Of a DNA stretch of 64,000 nt, positions 39,113 through 49,993 are shown in pieces. The notes under the pieces are model-generated. The model was not told the DNA's origin and searched no databases. It saw only the letters and a list, made by a program, of their open reading frames with translations. Source of the stretch: Pseudoduganella danionis (GTDB lineage: Bacteria; Pseudomonadota; Gammaproteobacteria; Burkholderiales; Burkholderiaceae_D); contig NZ_WNKW01000001.1 in assembly GCF_009720775.1 (NCBI RefSeq), positions 682,001-746,000 of the forward strand, written 5' to 3'. Each line of letters begins with the position of its first letter. Position 1 is the first letter of the stretch. Both the position numbers and the translations under genes were made by a program.

Positions 39113-39168
39113 TCGGGGTCAGGTCTGTCAAATGGACACAGGTGTCCATTTGACAGACCTGACCCCGA
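39113..39168. repeat. GGGGTCAGGTC inverted-repeat element, copy 3, compact hairpin
   Basis: Perfect 27-bp arms (39113-39139 and 39142-39168) with a 2-nt loop. The outer 17 bp match copy 2. It sits between the plus-strand hypothetical gene and the groEL terminator. Confidence 0.8.
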
Positions 39169-39178
39169 ATTAAAAAAC

Positions 39179-39210
39179 AAAAAGGGCAGATCGCGCGATC
39201 TGCCCTTTTT
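39179..39210 (-). terminator. Bidirectional rho-independent terminator of groEL
   Basis: AAAAAGGGCAGATCGC and its exact complement form a 16-bp perfect stem with A- and T-tracts on both sides. It can stop groESL transcription from the right and the plus-strand galactan cluster from the left. Confidence 0.85.
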
Positions 39211-39255
39211 TGCTAGCGAGGCTGGCATAGGGACGGCGCTGCCGTCCCTTAGTCA

Positions 39256-40935
<1,680 letters not shown>

Positions 40936-40947
40936 CTATCGCTGGTC

Positions 40948-41238
40948 TTACTTGACCACGATGGCCATGATGTCTTCTTCGCGCATCACCATCAGTTCTT
41001 GACCGTCAACTTTGACGGTCTGGCCGGCGTATTTGCCGAACAGAACGCGGTCGCCTACTTTGACATCCAGTGGACGGACTTTGCCGTCTTCCAGAATCTT
41101 GCCATTGCCTACAGCCAGGACTTCGCCTTGATCTGGTTTCTCAGCAGCCGCATCAGGGATGATCAGGCCGGACGCAGTTTTGGTTTCCTGGTCGAGGCGT
41201 TTGACGATTACGCGATCGTTCAAAGGGCGAAGGTTCAT
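40948..41238 (-). CDS. groS: Co-chaperonin GroES (Hsp10)
   Basis: A 96-residue co-chaperonin; [17 protein letters not shown] at the N-terminus and the mobile loop [19 protein letters not shown] are diagnostic. The ATG at 41238 with AGGAGT upstream gives the standard length; a longer in-frame start at 41289 would lie in the leader. It caps GroEL rings. Transcribed first, from a heat-shock-type promoter overlapped by a CIRCE element. Confidence 0.98.
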   Translation of the reverse strand: MNLRPLNDRVIVKRLDQETKTASGLIIPDAAAEKPDQGEVLAVGNGKILEDGKVRPLDVKVGDRVLFGKYAGQTVKVDGQELMVMREEDIMAIVVK

Positions 41239-41323
41239 ACAAAACTCCTTAATGATTAACAATGGTACAGTTTGTTGCTGCTTCAACAAGGTTGCCGCAG
41301 CGGAAATTTAACGAAGCAGACTG

Positions 41324-41350
41324 TTAGCACTCCTCCGTATCGAGTGCCAA
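41324..41350. promoter_or_regulatory. CIRCE element (HrcA operator) of groESL
   Basis: TTAGCACTC, a 9-bp spacer and GAGTGCCAA match the CIRCE consensus TTAGCACTC-N9-GAGTGCTAA at 17 of 18 positions. It lies at the predicted transcription start, so HrcA should repress the operon at normal temperature. Confidence 0.92.
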
Positions 41351-41378
41351 TTATAGGGACGACCCTTGACCATTTCAA
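41350..41378 (-). promoter_or_regulatory. groESL promoter
   Basis: On the minus strand TTGAAA (41373-41378), a 17-bp spacer and TATAAT (41350-41355) form a strong sigma-70 promoter. The same bases read CTTGAAA and CCCTATAAT, close to a sigma-32 promoter, so dual recognition is possible. The CIRCE element begins at the -10 edge. Confidence 0.75.
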
Positions 41379-41445
41379 GGCGCAAAATTTGCGCGGGCGC
41401 AAAAAAGCACGATTTCAGGGAGGATTCTTGCTTGGAGGATACGAA

Positions 41446-41475
41446 ATCGGGCTTGAGCGGCGGCTCAAGCCCGAT
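41446..41475 (-). terminator. Hairpin after the araFGH operon
   Basis: Perfect 13-bp arms around a GGCG loop, between the araH stop and the groESL promoter. No clear T-tract follows, so it may work as an insulator or a rho-assisted terminator. Confidence 0.5.
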
Positions 41476-41520
41476 GCTGTCCGGCCGGCAGGGGGACCGG
41501 CCGGCGCGCGATGACTAGGT

Positions 41521-42510
41521 CTAGCGGCGCTCGCCGCGGGTTTTCAGTTGGTCCAGCAGTACGGCGGCCAGCAGAATCACGCCGCGCATCAGGTATTGAT
41601 AGAAGGCGTCCACGTCGAGCAGGTTCATGACGTTTTCCACCGTACCCATGATCAGCACGCCGATCAGCACGCCGAAGATGCGCGCTTTACCACCGAGCAG
41701 GGACACGCCACCCAGCACGCAGGCCGAGATTACGTCCAGTTCGAAGCCTTGCGCTGCGTTAGGCTGGCCACTGGTGATGCGCGAAGCCAGTATCAGGCCG
41801 GCCATGGCGGTGACCACGCCCTGGATCAGGAAGATCCACACGCGCAGACGTTCCACCTGCACGCCGGCCAGACGGGCCGCTTCCGGATTGCCGCCTATGG
41901 CCAGCGTATTGCGGCCGAAGATGGTCTGATTGAGCAGTATGCCAAACACCACGAAGCAGGCAGCGCATACCAGCACAGGCAGCGGCAGGCCGAAGATGCG
42001 GCTATCGCCGAAATCGATGAAGGCGTCGTTGCTGATGCCGACCGCCTGACCCTTGGAGACGATGAAGGCGAGCCCGCGCACCATCAGCATGGTGGCCAGC
42101 GTGGCGATCAGCGCATTGACGCGCAGGTAGGCAATCAGCACGCCGTTGGCCGCGCCGATGATGGCACCGGCCGCCAGACCGGCACCGACGGCCAGCAGCA
42201 CGCTGCCCGTGTGTTCGAGCACCATGGCGCCCAGCACGCCGGCAAAGGCGATGGTGGAGCCGACCGACAGGTCGAAGTCACGCGAGGCCAGGCACAGCAT
42301 CATGGTGCAGGCCACCATGCCGATCTGCGCGACGGACAGCATCAGGCCGACCACATTGGTCAGCGAGAAGAAGTTTTCCACCGTGGCCGACAGCACGGCA
42401 AACAGCACCACATAGCCGAGCGGCATGCTGTAGTCCACCAGCCACTGGCGCTGGCGCTGGTTGGTCTGGGCCGCCGGCGTAGTGGCGGAATTCATTTGTG
42501 CGACGTTCAT
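41521..42510 (-). CDS. araH: L-arabinose/D-galactose ABC transporter permease AraH
   Basis: A 329-residue permease with about 10 helices. It aligns closely from memory with E. coli AraH through [60 protein letters not shown] and [11 protein letters not shown]. It forms the membrane channel of the AraFGH importer. It overlaps araG by 4 bp (ATGA) and is the last gene of the dgoD-GH35-araFGH operon. The operon context suggests that galactose is a physiological substrate in addition to or instead of arabinose. Confidence 0.9.
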   Translation of the reverse strand: MNVAQMNSATTPAAQTNQRQRQWLVDYSMPLGYVVLFAVLSATVENFFSLTNVVGLMLSVAQIGMVACTMMLCLASRDFDLSVGSTIAFAGVLGAMVLEHTGSVLLAVGAGLAAGAIIGAANGVLIAYLRVNALIATLATMLMVRGLAFIVSKGQAVGISNDAFIDFGDSRIFGLPLPVLVCAACFVVFGILLNQTIFGRNTLAIGGNPEAARLAGVQVERLRVWIFLIQGVVTAMAGLILASRITSGQPNAAQGFELDVISACVLGGVSLLGGKARIFGVLIGVLIMGTVENVMNLLDVDAFYQYLMRGVILLAAVLLDQLKTRGERR

Positions 42511-44084
42511 GCAATGCTCCGGATAGGAAGGGCGGATGATTCGGTAGTTTCAGTTGGTGCGGCAGCAGCGGTAGCCGGTGCGGTAGCGGGAGCGGTATCC
42601 GGCAGCGCCAGTGCCAGCACGGCAGTTTCGCTGGCCTGCTCGCGCGGCAGCTCGCCACAGATCTGGCCTTCGCGCATCACGATCACGCGGTCGGAAATGC
42701 CCAGCACTTCCGGCAGTTCGCTCGAGATCACAATCACGCAGCAGCCTTGCTCGGCCACTTCATGGATGATGCGGTAGATATCGTTCTTGGCGCCCACGTC
42801 GATGCCACGCGTAGGCTCGTCGAGGATCAGCACTTTCAGGCCCGGTTCGGCCAGCCAGCGCGCCAGTATCACTTTCTGCTGGTTGCCGCCCGAGAGCAGG
42901 CGGATTTCCTGCTGGCGGTTAGGCGTTTTGATGCGCAGGCGGGCGATGAATTCCTCGGCCAGTGCCGCTTCGCGCTGATGGCGCAGGAACAGGCCGCCCA
43001 GCAGATCGAGCCGGCGCACGCTGATGTTGATGTTCTCGGCCACCGAGGCGGTGGCGAGGATGCCCTGTTCCTTGCGGTCTTCGGGGCACAGCACGATGCC
43101 GGCCTTGATCGCGGCGGAAGGGCCACTGGTCGGCACCACGGCGCCATCGAGCAGCACGCTGCCGGATTTTCGCGCATCGGCGTTGTACAGCAGCCGCATT
43201 AGTTCGCTGCGACCGGCGCCGACCAAGCCGAAGAAGCCCAGCACTTCGCCGGCACGCACGCTGAAGCTTTGCGGCTGGCTGATGTGCTGGCCCGACAGGC
43301 CTTGTACCTGCAGGCGTTCCTTGCCCAGCGGGCGGGCGCGGTAGTCGTAGATGTCGGACAGTTCGCGGCCCACCATATCGCTGATCAGACGCTCGCGCGG
43401 TACGTCAGCCATCACGTCATGGGTGACGATCTTGCGGCCATCGCGGAAGATGGTGCAGGCGTCGCACAGTTCGTACAGCTCTTCCAGCCGGTGCGAGATG
43501 TAGATCAACGTGCGGCCTTCGGCGCGCAACTCCTTCACCAGCCGGAACAGGATTTCCGTTTCGCGGTGCGACAGGCTGGAGGTCGGTTCGTCGAACGCGA
43601 TCACCTGTGCATCCTGCATGATGGCTTTGCAGATTTCCACCATCTGGCGCTGGGCGATGGACAGGTCCACCAGCTTGGCATCCGGTGCCAGATCGACGCC
43701 GATCGCCGCCAGCTTCTCGGCCACGATCTGGTAGGCGCGCGGCTTGTCGAGCAGGCCGAAACGGGTGGGCATACGCCCCAGCAGCACGTTTTCGGCCACC
43801 GTCAGTTCCGGCACGTATTGCAGTTCCTGATGGATGATGGCGACGCCGGCGGCAATCGCATCCTTGGCACTAGTGAAGCGGCACTCCTGACCGTTGACCA
43901 GCAGGCGGCCACCGTCCGGCTTGTACTGGCCCCCGAGGATTTTCAGCAGAGTGGATTTGCCTGCACCGTTTTCGCCGAGCAGGCCGTGTACCTGGCCGGC
44001 ATGGGCCGCGAAGCTCACGCCATTGAGCGCCTTCACGCCGGGGAAGACTTTGCTGACCTGATCGAATTGCAGATACGCGTTCAT
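42507..44084 (-). CDS. araG: Sugar ABC transporter ATP-binding protein AraG
   Basis: A 525-residue tandem ATPase. The first half has Walker [10 protein letters not shown], signature LSIAQRQ and Walker [12 protein letters not shown]. The second half has the degenerate GLVGAGRSE loop, signature LSGGNQQK and [12 protein letters not shown], as usual for RbsA/AraG/MglA types. It energises the import of pentose or galactose. Compared with E. coli AraG it carries an extra Ala/Pro/Thr-rich tail of about 25 residues ([16 protein letters not shown]) that overlaps the araH start. It starts 1 bp after the araF stop. Confidence 0.92.
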   Translation of the reverse strand: MNAYLQFDQVSKVFPGVKALNGVSFAAHAGQVHGLLGENGAGKSTLLKILGGQYKPDGGRLLVNGQECRFTSAKDAIAAGVAIIHQELQYVPELTVAENVLLGRMPTRFGLLDKPRAYQIVAEKLAAIGVDLAPDAKLVDLSIAQRQMVEICKAIMQDAQVIAFDEPTSSLSHRETEILFRLVKELRAEGRTLIYISHRLEELYELCDACTIFRDGRKIVTHDVMADVPRERLISDMVGRELSDIYDYRARPLGKERLQVQGLSGQHISQPQSFSVRAGEVLGFFGLVGAGRSELMRLLYNADARKSGSVLLDGAVVPTSGPSAAIKAGIVLCPEDRKEQGILATASVAENINISVRRLDLLGGLFLRHQREAALAEEFIARLRIKTPNRQQEIRLLSGGNQQKVILARWLAEPGLKVLILDEPTRGIDVGAKNDIYRIIHEVAEQGCCVIVISSELPEVLGISDRVIVMREGQICGELPREQASETAVLALALPDTAPATAPATAAAAPTETTESSALPIRSIA

Positions 44085-44085
44085 G

Positions 44086-45066
44086 TTACTGGCCCATCTG
44101 CTTGCGCACTTCCGCCTGATTAGCGCGCGTCATCAGCATGCCCTTGGTCTGCACTTCGGCCGGCGGCACGGCTTTGCCGGTGATCCAGTTGAACAGATTG
44201 ACCGAGGTCTGATAGCCGTGTTCCTTGGCACTGATCATGACGGAGCCGAAGAAGCCCGTGGCTGCCGGTTTATTCAGTTCGTTCTCGGCGGCTTTGGCGC
44301 CGCCTATGCCTACACCGATCATGCTGTCGGCCTTGATGCCGCGCCCTTCGGCAGCGCGCACGGCGCCCAGCACGGCTTCATCGTTGAGGCCCACTGCCAC
44401 CCAGTATTTGAAGCGGGCGTTTTTGGTCAGCGCGATGTTGGCCGCATTGAAGGCGCTTTCCGTATCGGTCTTGGCCTGCGGCGCATCGATCACGTTGGCG
44501 GCCACCAGGCCGGCCGCTTTCAGCGCGTCGATCGCGCCCATGGTGCGTTCTTTGGCCGTCGGTAGCTGGTCGTAGGCGACGCGAATCGCACCTACTTCAG
44601 CCATATTCCATTTGCGTGCCTTGATTTCGGCCACGATGCCTTCACCGACCTGCTTGCCGATGGCGTAGCCGGAAATGCCCATGTGGGGAATCGACGCGAT
44701 CGGCTTGCCGCTGCCGTCAACCAGCCTGTCATCGACGGAAATCACTTTCATGTTGTTGCGACGGGCCGCGCGTTCGACGGCCGTACCCAGTTTCACGTCC
44801 GGTGCACAGATGACGAAACCCTGCGCCTTCTGGGCGGCCAGATTGTCGATCGCAGCGATCATCTTTTCGCCATTTGGTACGCCGATCTTCACCAGCGCAA
44901 AGCCTTTATCTTTGGCGGCTTGCTCGGCATAGCGCCATTCGTCCTGGAACCATGGTTCCTCGGCCTGTTTGACGAGGAAACCGATTTTCACAGCATCGGC
45001 AGCCTGTGCCAGTTGGGAGGCAGCCAGCAGGCACAGGGCCGCTGCAGCGATTAAGTGTCGTTTCAT
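44086..45066 (-). CDS. araF: Periplasmic L-arabinose/D-galactose-binding protein AraF
   Basis: A 326-residue periplasmic binding protein with a signal peptide ending near AQAADA. It resembles E. coli AraF over its length ([55 protein letters not shown]). The E. coli protein binds L-arabinose, D-galactose and D-fucose. It lies 25 bp after the GH35 gene in one operon, so the galactose released by that enzyme is a likely ligand. ChvE/GguAB-type systems have the same logic. Confidence 0.9.
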   Translation of the reverse strand: MKRHLIAAAALCLLAASQLAQAADAVKIGFLVKQAEEPWFQDEWRYAEQAAKDKGFALVKIGVPNGEKMIAAIDNLAAQKAQGFVICAPDVKLGTAVERAARRNNMKVISVDDRLVDGSGKPIASIPHMGISGYAIGKQVGEGIVAEIKARKWNMAEVGAIRVAYDQLPTAKERTMGAIDALKAAGLVAANVIDAPQAKTDTESAFNAANIALTKNARFKYWVAVGLNDEAVLGAVRAAEGRGIKADSMIGVGIGGAKAAENELNKPAATGFFGSVMISAKEHGYQTSVNLFNWITGKAVPPAEVQTKGMLMTRANQAEVRKQMGQ

Positions 45067-45091
45067 GAGTATCTCCGTTTGCTATTTTTGT

Positions 45092-47596
45092 TCAAGGTGT
45101 CACGCGCAGGCGGTACACGGGCAGTACGCTTACGCTGCGCAGTTGGGCGATCTGGCTGGCTGCGCCGAAGTCAGGCCGGGCTTCGCGCGGCAGATAGATA
45201 GGGGCGTCGGCGCGCAGCGGCAGCACCGCAACCGTTAGCGGGCCAGTGGCAGCCGTCTGCGGCGAGCGCAGGCTGACTTGCCACGGATAGCCGCTGTAGT
45301 ACCAGTCGTCCAGCATGCGGGTGCCGGCAAACAGGCGGCCGATATCGCCCACGAAGTCGATCTGTAGCAGGGCGTCGTCGAGTCCGCGCAGTTGTTCCTG
45401 CGGCACGTTGATGCGCCACGCAGCCGCCGCCTTGAAGCTTTCCGGCGCCGGCTGGATGGCGGCACGTGCAGCGCCGCCAATGACTACGGGCGGAGCTTCC
45501 TGCGCCTCGCGCACGCGAGTGATTTCTGCTGTCACGCTGCGTGCAGGCAGTTCGGCGCTATACGTCTGGAACAGGCTATCGTTTCCGCCAGCACGCAGCA
45601 CGGATGCGGCGGCATCCGTGCGCGGCTGTTTCGGCAGAGGAGGATAGACCCCGAAGCGGAACTGGTTGCTGCCGACCGAGCGCAAATGCAGTGCGCCGTC
45701 GGCTACATAATTCTGTTGTGCGCTGAGCAGCAGGCGGCGCTGGCCGGCCAGTTGCACCACGCTCAGTTGCTGCGCCTGTTCTGGCGTGAGTACCACGATG
45801 GTCAGCGGGCGGGCGCCCTGGCGCTGCACGGTCAGCGCGACGTTGCTGCCGGGCTGGATATCGCTGACCAGCAGACGGCCATTGCTGACGGTTACGCGGG
45901 CGCCACCGGCCTGCACCTGCTGGCTGCTTACGCCGTCCAGTGCCAGTTCTACCGGTACACCGGCACTGGCGCTGAACACCGCGACCACGCCGCTGCGGCC
46001 CTGATCGAGCAGTGCCAGCGGCTGCGCGGTGGCGTAGCTCAGGTTGGTGCCGTCCAGATCGAGGTTGAGCGGCCAGATGAAGTAAGCGCCTTTGGCGATA
46101 TCGACTGGTTTGCTCGGCAGCGTCAGGGTCTGCTTGGGCAGTTTGATTTCGAACTGGCTGGCCTGTTGCACCGCCATGTCGTACTGGCGCACATGGTTAT
46201 TCACGAACAGGAAGCCGCGTTCTGCTGCGCTGCGTACGGCAAAGCGCGGTGCTTGCAGATCGTCCGGCGTGGCAGGAGCGACTTCCGGCTTGCGCACGGT
46301 CATCGGCGCCAGACGGCTGCCGAAATCATGCAGGAACAGGTGGAAGGGACGCAGTTTTTCCAGTACCTTGCGCTGCTGGCCATCCGGGCCTAGCGGCGCC
46401 TGGAAGTCGTAGCTGATCATGGTAGTGTCGTTGTAGCCGCCACTGAGTGTGCTTTCTTCCATCGAGGTGCCGCCGATGGCGGTGGGATTGCGCCCGCCAT
46501 GGAACATATAGTAGCCCATCAGATTCACGCCGGAGCCCAGTTGTACGGGCAGCATGGACGCAATATCGTCGGCCGATACCACGGTGCGGCGGCGGTACAT
46601 GAACGGCAGACCGGCGCCATATTCAGCGCCGAGGAAGGGCGTCACATCCTTGTCGGTTTCGGCGCTGCCCGGGGCATGGGCGGCCGTCTGCGCACCGAGG
46701 TCGCCGCTCACGCGCGTATCGAAGCGGAAGGCATAGGTTTCCTTGGGTGGCAGTTCCTTGGTGCTGGTGCCCCATGGTTCATCGGGGTAGCCGCCGAAGA
46801 CGGGGGTGACTTCGCCATGCGGATAGATGGTGCCATCCCAGCCGGTGACGGTGTAGTAGGGCACATCGAGGCCAGCTTTCAGCGCCAACTGCTTGAGCGC
46901 GGCGATGTGGGCCTTGCCCTGGTCGGGACCATCGAGGTTGTATTCGTTTTCGAGCTGGATGCCGATCACGCGGCCGCCATCTTTCCATAACTGGCCTTTG
47001 AGCTGCTGGCCGATTTCACGGTACAGCTTTTCCACCAGTGCCATGTACTGGGCGTCGTTGCGGCGGGTGGGCATGCTGTTGACCACCCAGTCCGGCACGC
47101 CGCCGTAGCGTACTTCGGCGTGCGCCCATGGGCCTACGCGCACCACCACATCGAGGCCGGCCTGTGCAGCCAGTTGGACAAAGCGGCGCAGATTGCGCTG
47201 GTTCTTCCAGTCGAACTTGCCGGCGACTTCTTCATGGTGGTTCCACATCACATAGCTGGCAACGATGTCGATACCGGCTGCCTTCATCTTCTGCAGCTCG
47301 GCCAGCCACTGGCTATCGGGCGTACGGCTGTAGTGGAATTCGCCCATGACGGGCAGCCATGGTGCGCCGTTGCGGGTCAGGTAGCGGGCGTTCACGCCCA
47401 GCGTGTCGCCGTTTGGTGCGACGGCACTGCCCATGCGCAGGGCAGCCGCAGCCGGCGCCGCGGTGGCGGCGCTGGCGTCGATGCGCAGCGTGGCTGCGGT
47501 GCTAACACCGGCATAGGTGGCGGCGCCGGCAAACAGGCCGGCAATCAGCGCCGCGCTGGCGCGGCGGCGCAGTTTAATCGAGGTCGAGAACAGCAT
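45092..47596 (-). CDS. GH35 beta-galactosidase, exported
   Basis: An 834-residue GH35 enzyme. The ATG at 47596 with GGAG 6 bp upstream gives a signal peptide (RRRASAALIAGLFAGAATYAG). The barrel occupies the first ~400 residues with the acid/base Glu in GIQLENEYN (about 218) and the nucleophile Glu in FLGAEYGAGL (about 325). Beta-sandwich domains follow. It should remove terminal beta-linked galactose from galacto-oligosaccharides in the periplasm. It lies between dgoD and araF in the leftward operon, connecting oligosaccharide trimming with galactose uptake and catabolism. Confidence 0.92.
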   Translation of the reverse strand: MLFSTSIKLRRRASAALIAGLFAGAATYAGVSTAATLRIDASAATAAPAAAALRMGSAVAPNGDTLGVNARYLTRNGAPWLPVMGEFHYSRTPDSQWLAELQKMKAAGIDIVASYVMWNHHEEVAGKFDWKNQRNLRRFVQLAAQAGLDVVVRVGPWAHAEVRYGGVPDWVVNSMPTRRNDAQYMALVEKLYREIGQQLKGQLWKDGGRVIGIQLENEYNLDGPDQGKAHIAALKQLALKAGLDVPYYTVTGWDGTIYPHGEVTPVFGGYPDEPWGTSTKELPPKETYAFRFDTRVSGDLGAQTAAHAPGSAETDKDVTPFLGAEYGAGLPFMYRRRTVVSADDIASMLPVQLGSGVNLMGYYMFHGGRNPTAIGGTSMEESTLSGGYNDTTMISYDFQAPLGPDGQQRKVLEKLRPFHLFLHDFGSRLAPMTVRKPEVAPATPDDLQAPRFAVRSAAERGFLFVNNHVRQYDMAVQQASQFEIKLPKQTLTLPSKPVDIAKGAYFIWPLNLDLDGTNLSYATAQPLALLDQGRSGVVAVFSASAGVPVELALDGVSSQQVQAGGARVTVSNGRLLVSDIQPGSNVALTVQRQGARPLTIVVLTPEQAQQLSVVQLAGQRRLLLSAQQNYVADGALHLRSVGSNQFRFGVYPPLPKQPRTDAAASVLRAGGNDSLFQTYSAELPARSVTAEITRVREAQEAPPVVIGGAARAAIQPAPESFKAAAAWRINVPQEQLRGLDDALLQIDFVGDIGRLFAGTRMLDDWYYSGYPWQVSLRSPQTAATGPLTVAVLPLRADAPIYLPREARPDFGAASQIAQLRSVSVLPVYRLRVTP

Positions 47597-47643
47597 CAGG
47601 TCTCCGTTTTTATTTTGTGGCGAGTAGGGCGGGCAGGTGTGAC

Positions 47644-48792
47644 TTACCACTCCGCCACGCTGCCGTCGGCATGACGCCAGACGGGGTTACGCCAGTCCGG
47701 CGCGTTGCGGCTCGCTTCGATGACTTTTTCTTCGTCCACGATCACGCCCAGACCGGGCTTGGTCAATGGCTGCATGTAACCATCGGTGATACGGAAGTCT
47801 TCCTTGTTGACCACGTAATCGAGCAGCTCGCCGCCGCGATTGTAGTGGATGCCCATGCTCTGCTCCTGCAGCACGGCGTTGTACGAGGCAAAGTCCACAT
47901 GCAGGCAGGAAGCCAGTGCGATCGGGCCGAGTGGGCAGTGCGGCGCCAGCGTAACGTCATAGGCTTCGGCCATCGAGGCGATCTTCATGCACTCGGTGAT
48001 GCCGCCAGCGTGCGACAGGTCGGGCTGGACGATGGACAGGCCGCCCGCTTCGAACACATGCTTGAACTCGAAGCGCGAGTACATGCGCTCGCCCGCTGCC
48101 AGCGGAATCGACGTCATTTCGGCCAGACGCGGGTAGTACTCGGCTTGCTCGGCCAGCACCGGCTCTTCCACGAACAGCGGACGGTAGGGTTCCAGTTCGC
48201 GCAGCAGGGTTTTGGCCATCGGTGCGGCAACGCGGCCATGGAAGTCCAGACCGAATTCGATGCTGTTGCCGAAAGCGGCGCGGATTTCCGCCACGCGTTC
48301 CACTGCTTTATCAACGGCGGCAGCCGTATCGAGCATGCCCAGTTCTTCCGTGGCATTCATCTTGAAGGTATCGAAGCCGCCCGCACGCAGCGTGCGGATA
48401 TGTTCGATGATGTCGGATGGGCGATCACCGCCTACCCAGCTATACATTTTCATGCGATCGCGTACCAGACCGCCGAGCAACTGGTGCACGGGCTGGCCCA
48501 GTACCTTGCCTTTGATGTCCCACAGAGCCTGGTCGATACCGGCGATGGCGCTCATCAGGATGGCGCCGCCACGGTAGAAACCGGCGCGGTACATGGTCTG
48601 CCACAGGTCGTTGATGCGGGCCGGGTCCTGGCCGATCAGATATGGTTCCATTTCCTGCACGGCCGTTTCGACGGTGCGGGCGCGGCCTTCGATCACGGGC
48701 TCGCCCCAGCCGACCACCCCTTCATCGGTTTCTATCTTCAGCAGCATCCAGCGCGGTGGCACACGGTAGGTCGTCAGTTTGATGATTTTCAT
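47644..48792 (-). CDS. dgoD: D-galactonate dehydratase
   Basis: A 382-residue enolase-superfamily enzyme with exactly the length and numbering of E. coli DgoD. Metal ligands are Asp183 (GLDFHG), Glu209 (FVEEP) and Glu235 (AGERM); catalytic bases are His185 and His285 (APHCPLG). It converts galactonate to 2-keto-3-deoxygalactonate, the substrate of DgoK encoded 12 kb away. It is the first gene of the operon dgoD-GH35-araFGH and is divergent from an SMP-30-like gene and a LysR regulator across 240 bp. Confidence 0.96.
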   Translation of the reverse strand: MKIIKLTTYRVPPRWMLLKIETDEGVVGWGEPVIEGRARTVETAVQEMEPYLIGQDPARINDLWQTMYRAGFYRGGAILMSAIAGIDQALWDIKGKVLGQPVHQLLGGLVRDRMKMYSWVGGDRPSDIIEHIRTLRAGGFDTFKMNATEELGMLDTAAAVDKAVERVAEIRAAFGNSIEFGLDFHGRVAAPMAKTLLRELEPYRPLFVEEPVLAEQAEYYPRLAEMTSIPLAAGERMYSRFEFKHVFEAGGLSIVQPDLSHAGGITECMKIASMAEAYDVTLAPHCPLGPIALASCLHVDFASYNAVLQEQSMGIHYNRGGELLDYVVNKEDFRITDGYMQPLTKPGLGVIVDEEKVIEASRNAPDWRNPVWRHADGSVAEW

Positions 48793-48903
48793 AGAGGCTA
48801 GAGGAATAAGTTCAGGAACAGCATGCAGTCTAAGCCCGTGCGCTAGATCGGAAATATGATTAATTCGTAAGTAGGCATATCAATATCGGATAGCTGGCAG
48901 AGA

Positions 48904-48994
48904 GCTGATAGCGCTATCTGAAAACGCTATGGCAGGGGCGCGATTATTTATAGCTCAGCGCAGGCGCCCGCCTATAGACTGGCGCGCTATCAGC
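48904..48994. promoter_or_regulatory. Candidate operator pair between dgoD and the divergent genes
   Basis: The 11-mer GCTGATAGCGC (48904-48914) recurs inverted as GCGCTATCAGC (48984-48994). The first copy is part of the 12-bp perfect palindrome GATAGCGCTATC (48907-48918). Placement between divergent promoters fits a LysR-type site; the nearby GbpR-like regulator is the natural candidate. Confidence 0.45.
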
Positions 48995-49032
48995 CCGAAT
49001 TCCCACTTTTTTCCGAACGGAGTCCCCGTAGC

Positions 49033-49941
49033 ATGAGCCTAGTCTCCACCTATGCCCCCTTGTTGATGCGCTGTGGCCAGAGTGCGGCGGCGCTGCGCTG
49101 GGACGCCCGTAGCGGAGCATGGCGCTGGCTCGATCCTGTAACCGGTCTGCTGTATACGCTGGCAGCCGATGGCGATTGCGCCCTGCCGCTGCGCCTGCAG
49201 GAACATGCCGGCGTGATGGCCATGTGCAGCTCGGGGCGCGTGCTGCTGGGGCAGGGCAAGCGGCTGGGCATGGCGGAGCTGCCCACGGGCGTGGTGCCCG
49301 CGCGGCCGTTGCAGGCGCAGGTGCTGGCCACCATTGATCCGGCCGAACCGCGTACGGCCATGAGCGATGGCGCCACCGACCGGCATGGCTATTTCGTCTT
49401 CGGCAGCGCCAATATCGCGGCCGACCGCCGGCCTATCGGCAGCTTCTACCAGTACTCGCAGCGCTATGGTTTGCGCCGGCTGGCATTGCCCACGGTGGCA
49501 ACCGCTTGCGGCATTGCATTTAGCCGCGATGGCACGCAGATGTATTTTTCCGACGCCACCTTGGGCGCCATCATGCGCTGCCGTTACGATGCCGAACGGG
49601 CCCGCGTGGGCGAAGTCCAGTTGTTTGCGCAGGGTGGCATAGGCGGTGGGGCCTTGCTGGTCGACGCCTGCGATCAGGTCTGGAGTACGCAGGGGCCTGC
49701 TCTGTGCCAGCATGATGCGGGCGGTGCCGTGCGGCAGATGATCGTGATCGGCGATCAGGTGCTGGCCGGTGCTGCAGCGGGTGGTATGCAACTGGATCAG
49801 TTGTTGTTAATTGGCGGCGATGGTGGCGTGTTTAGAGTCTCCCCTCAGGTCAGCGGCGTGGACTTTGCGGGACTGGCCGATACGCCCTTTGAGGACGCCT
49901 ATGCCGAAGCACAGGCGCTGCGGGCAGGCGCGGCAAGGTGA
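49033..49941 (+). CDS. SMP-30-fold protein with substituted metal ligands
   Basis: A 302-residue predicted six-bladed propeller. Blade motifs are recognisable: TAMSDGATDRHGYFVFGSAN and ACGIAFSRDGTQMYFSDA correspond to RxNDGxxDxxGxFWxGTM and PNGIAFSPDGxxLYxxDS in the family. However, the Asn ligands are replaced (MSDG for xNDG, CGIAF for NGIAF), the PDG Asp ligand region reads GGALLVD, and the N-terminal GEGP Glu is missing. Loss of the lactonase metal site is therefore likely. It is divergent from dgoD and 52 bp before the LysR gene. It may be a lactone-binding or regulatory relative rather than an enzyme. Confidence 0.72.
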   Translation: MSLVSTYAPLLMRCGQSAAALRWDARSGAWRWLDPVTGLLYTLAADGDCALPLRLQEHAGVMAMCSSGRVLLGQGKRLGMAELPTGVVPARPLQAQVLATIDPAEPRTAMSDGATDRHGYFVFGSANIAADRRPIGSFYQYSQRYGLRRLALPTVATACGIAFSRDGTQMYFSDATLGAIMRCRYDAERARVGEVQLFAQGGIGGGALLVDACDQVWSTQGPALCQHDAGGAVRQMIVIGDQVLAGAAAGGMQLDQLLLIGGDGGVFRVSPQVSGVDFAGLADTPFEDAYAEAQALRAGAAR

Positions 49942-49993
49942 TTGACGCTATTGCTACCCCGCCTTATGATGGGCAAGCCCTTAATTCCCCATC

